The notes beneath the pieces were generated by a model that made no database searches, was not told the origin of the DNA, and saw only the letters and a list, made by a program, of their open reading frames with translations. From contig CAYSXI010000068.1 in the NCBI GenBank assembly GCA_964434955.1, positions 1-25,354 on the forward strand: a stretch of 25,354 bases of DNA, written 5' to 3'. This DNA is from JANQLU01 sp964434955. GTDB taxonomy: Bacteria > Planctomycetota > Planctomycetia > Pirellulales > Pirellulaceae. Shown one piece after another: positions 24,301-25,354 of the stretch; within the stretch, counting starts at the first letter, position 1; every line of letters starts with the position of its first letter. The position numbers and the translations under genes are program-made.

Positions 24301-25354
24301 TGGCCAACTCTTTCTGTTTCGCATCACCCTTTTTCAGCGCGTTTTCCAGCTCGCTTCCAAACTTCATAAGGAGTGCGAATGAGTTTGAGAAGTCTTCACT
24401 CGGAAAAAGACTATCGATTAGCTTCTTCACTTCACAGGTTTTTACTCCGCCTTTCGAATTGCCCTTTTGGGCCTCGTCGGCACTTGCAAATCTTAGGTCA
24501 ATAAGGGCGCGGCGAAGGCGGGTTACCAAAATAATGTTTTCGCCGATGACGTTTGCCAAGTCGTCCTGCCCCTCTGCCGTACGAAGTACTTGCAGGCTCA
24601 GTTGGTCGACCAAATCGTTGATGACCAGGTTTCGGAAGGTATTTGGCAGGAGCGTTTCGCTTCTATATGGATTTGCGGTAATGGTGATCTCGGCGCCGTA
24701 TCCTCGCCGAGTTGCACGGCCAGGCATGATGGATACCGGAATTCGCACTAAGTTTAACGAGTATCCTGGCGCATCCGAAGTATCATCACCTTCGTTGATC
24801 CTCCGAAGTTGCATCAGATGGTTCAAATATCGATTCAGCTGGTCCAATTCGACCGTCGGTTCGATCCCGGTTTCGGCGTTCATGACCTTTTTGGGATCCA
24901 ACGGCTTCAGCTCTTTAAACCGGATTGTCTGAGACAAGTTAGTCTGGGGGGCAAATTCGGAAGTGGTCGTGCCGTCCTTGGTTACTCGACTCACTTCCTG
25001 CATTTCTCGTGTAACGCTTGATCCGAAACTGTCGCCGCCTGAGAAGCTAAAGTTGGCTGGCAAACTGCCATCGGCGACTGCGCCAATTGAGAGAGCCGCT
25101 GCCAGGTCAGCGATATCGGATCTACGAATACTTGCATTGTCTCGGAGCTTGAATCCTTCAATTCTTTTCCCGAGTTGCCCTTCCACTTCACGGCGAAACT
25201 TCGTTAAACGGGATTCGCCCCAAACGTCGGGGTGTTTGGCGACGACACTCCCATATTCATCAATGTAGTTCTCCAACCAGTCGATCTCATGAGCAAGACG
25301 CTCGATTGCGTCGTCCGATCCGGTTTTTGGTTCCGCTTTTTTCAAGCCGATTTT
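21395..25354 (-). CDS. Very large protein of unknown function, N-terminus outside the window
   Basis: At least 1319 residues. The frame stays open to the window edge; a TTG at 25345 is only a nominal start, so the true start probably lies beyond. Not recognised. Numbering from that TTG: residues about 210-255 hold a conserved-looking RGYGAEITITANPYRSETLLPNTF; 590-690 are helical with a TDEAIEHGFGLFPIGAGNL-like stretch; CAQC near 914-918 is followed by a short probable coiled coil (EVARLLRRVEQLERE); 1005-1060 resembles an IPT/TIG-like Ig fold (PTTLFLVGDNLSLHETKVIAGG); a cysteine cluster KDCCKIGC follows; and the last 35 residues are Ser/Thr/Arg-rich. No catalytic motif is seen and export cannot be judged without the N-terminus. 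It stands alone and ends at a shared terminator. Confidence 0.8.
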   Translation of the reverse strand, partial: KIGLKKAEPKTGSDDAIERLAHEIDWLENYIDEYGSVVAKHPDVWGESRLTKFRREVEGQLGKRIEGFKLRDNASIRRSDIADLAAALSIGAVADGSLPANFSFSGGDSFGSSVTREMQEVSRVTKDGTTTSEFAPQTNLSQTIRFKELKPLDPKKVMNAETGIEPTVELDQLNRYLNHLMQLRRINEGDDTSDAPGYSLNLVRIPVSIMPGRATRRGYGAEITITANPYRSETLLPNTFRNLVINDLVDQLSLQVLRTAEGQDDLANVIGENIILVTRLRRALIDLRFASADEAQKGNSKGGVKTCEVKKLIDSLFPSEDFSNSFALLMKFGSELENALKKGDAKQKELAKKVATITSTLKNTFAKDIDTKKIIDVDRASYVRNFSDLEQSVWVSSFVDEVLSDSVFGEVEKQFPMSEVAVYRAEISKWRTGNIEIDLKGLSGGSKLDVFDSLASKTNFRRDEKAIEFFKKLKEETQKSDATESQDETPVLKEIDEIVKELLKIQQQVEGFYSTPHSSSRARRSRLPIAQAIARPTFGGDTLSSVASSLRKNYNGRFIAWNEDENYKNQIHLLDARQFLKSNLEAAFDVLRSVQKVGVRLVRDQNGKYQEVPVNQSPRELTEDAIEHGFGLFPIGAGNLAELIQTGNVAAIKRVRDEFVNRLTYYHTSDQLALLSWCIVVEMAVLNKQLNDDVHQTAITKGDCGCHPTMTYKYYLPMPNSQEQWQHDQDFRDAANQFCNYVNCRWPIQVFTIDPVNQEQNVSDASVVQRELAIAAALSFASGKISLSSLNRFQRQFQEDIATVALNRTQIGFAHSNDTFGWRFSPRVQTRAPQGTARAFGESLLGRRADASTRESVLEPGMRECTAIVLMPSFVPYCDFDIRTNWFRLDKPTHSDVSMKQTMKLSRSITSMRNSKAQCAQCEVAYRDGEVARLLRRVEQLERELPLQSVRAQVPYENTLGGFELFNNGLTDLAPELIGWYGAPGINLKAPPISKEDEATAAKTGPVPPTTLFLVGDNLSLHETKVIAGGVEISEAMLISRQVIQVTIPDTVRTVSIDGKKYVAVYAATPYGVTSHLHVPVTVEATKSALAESLKKEAAKIKEIQKRLGIEEFKWTAKNEIHVEVGFSVSKDCCKIGCIQVVGGDKEIVLSLDKLSPRNTDYKDFVVVARALDSKGKVIGSSFKLFHSIYGERKNFDANRQIKLKIEDLLGDDSQNQRVLKHFVLERKSTEFEKENTVSFKIETFIAFVEGDGYSTPIRIAEELDLKLTVTEACNQKCKDSTKSSSTGNSSTGTSTSFRPRSVQPTRVGSQTRSSRRIR

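Noticed and set aside
1..25354. CRISPR array, tRNA, rRNA, transposase or phage genes
   Set aside because: No regularly spaced repeats, cloverleaf-like sequences, rRNA-like blocks or transposase motifs were seen on either strand.

Overview
The window looks like a piece of a Planctomycetota chromosome, probably of the Pirellulales type. The evidence is a tight pair of a cytochrome c-like DUF1592/DUF1588/DUF1585 protein and a Tat-exported DUF1552 protein, a very long exported ThuA/LamG/DUF6797/propeller protein, a PEP-CTERM-anchored propeller, and several large lineage-restricted secreted proteins. This placement rests on family knowledge and was not computed. No rRNA, tRNA, CRISPR array, insertion sequence or phage gene was recognised.

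Layout. (1) 1-1039: the 3' end of a class V aminotransferase gene followed by coaD (coenzyme A biosynthesis), both +. (2) About 1.3-6.4 kb: an accessory stretch with two small exported proteins (-), an orphan secreted protein (+), a two-helix membrane protein (-, TTG start with a strong ribosome binding site) and a 694-residue membrane-anchored protein ending in WD40-like repeats (+). (3) 6807-15196: a + strand cluster of DUF1592-type c-heme protein, DUF1552 protein and the 1499-residue ThuA fusion. (4) 15296-17229: a PEP-CTERM NHL-type propeller and an AraC-family regulator (both -). (5) 17412-21322: phenylalanine hydroxylase, a short-chain dehydrogenase and a pyruvoyl-tetrahydropterin synthase-type protein in a compact - strand operon, divergent from a homogentisate 1,2-dioxygenase-like gene (+). 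(6) 21395-end: a very large protein of unknown function (-) whose start lies beyond the window.

How the genes fit together. Region 5 is the clearest functional story. The hydroxylase needs tetrahydrobiopterin. The synthase carries the CxxxxxHGH spacing typical of the biopterin-making type, and the dehydrogenase between them could supply the sepiapterin-reductase step. Tyrosine made by the hydroxylase can be degraded through homogentisate, the substrate of the divergent dioxygenase. A perfect 17-bp palindrome lies in the shared promoter region. GTP cyclohydrolase I, carbinolamine dehydratase, tyrosine aminotransferase and 4-hydroxyphenylpyruvate dioxygenase are not in the window.

The main non-coding surprise is a pair of diverged direct repeats of about 160 bp. 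Each lies about 90 bp upstream of a start codon, before the WD40-type gene and before the DUF1592-type gene, and the spacing between shared blocks is conserved to within one base.
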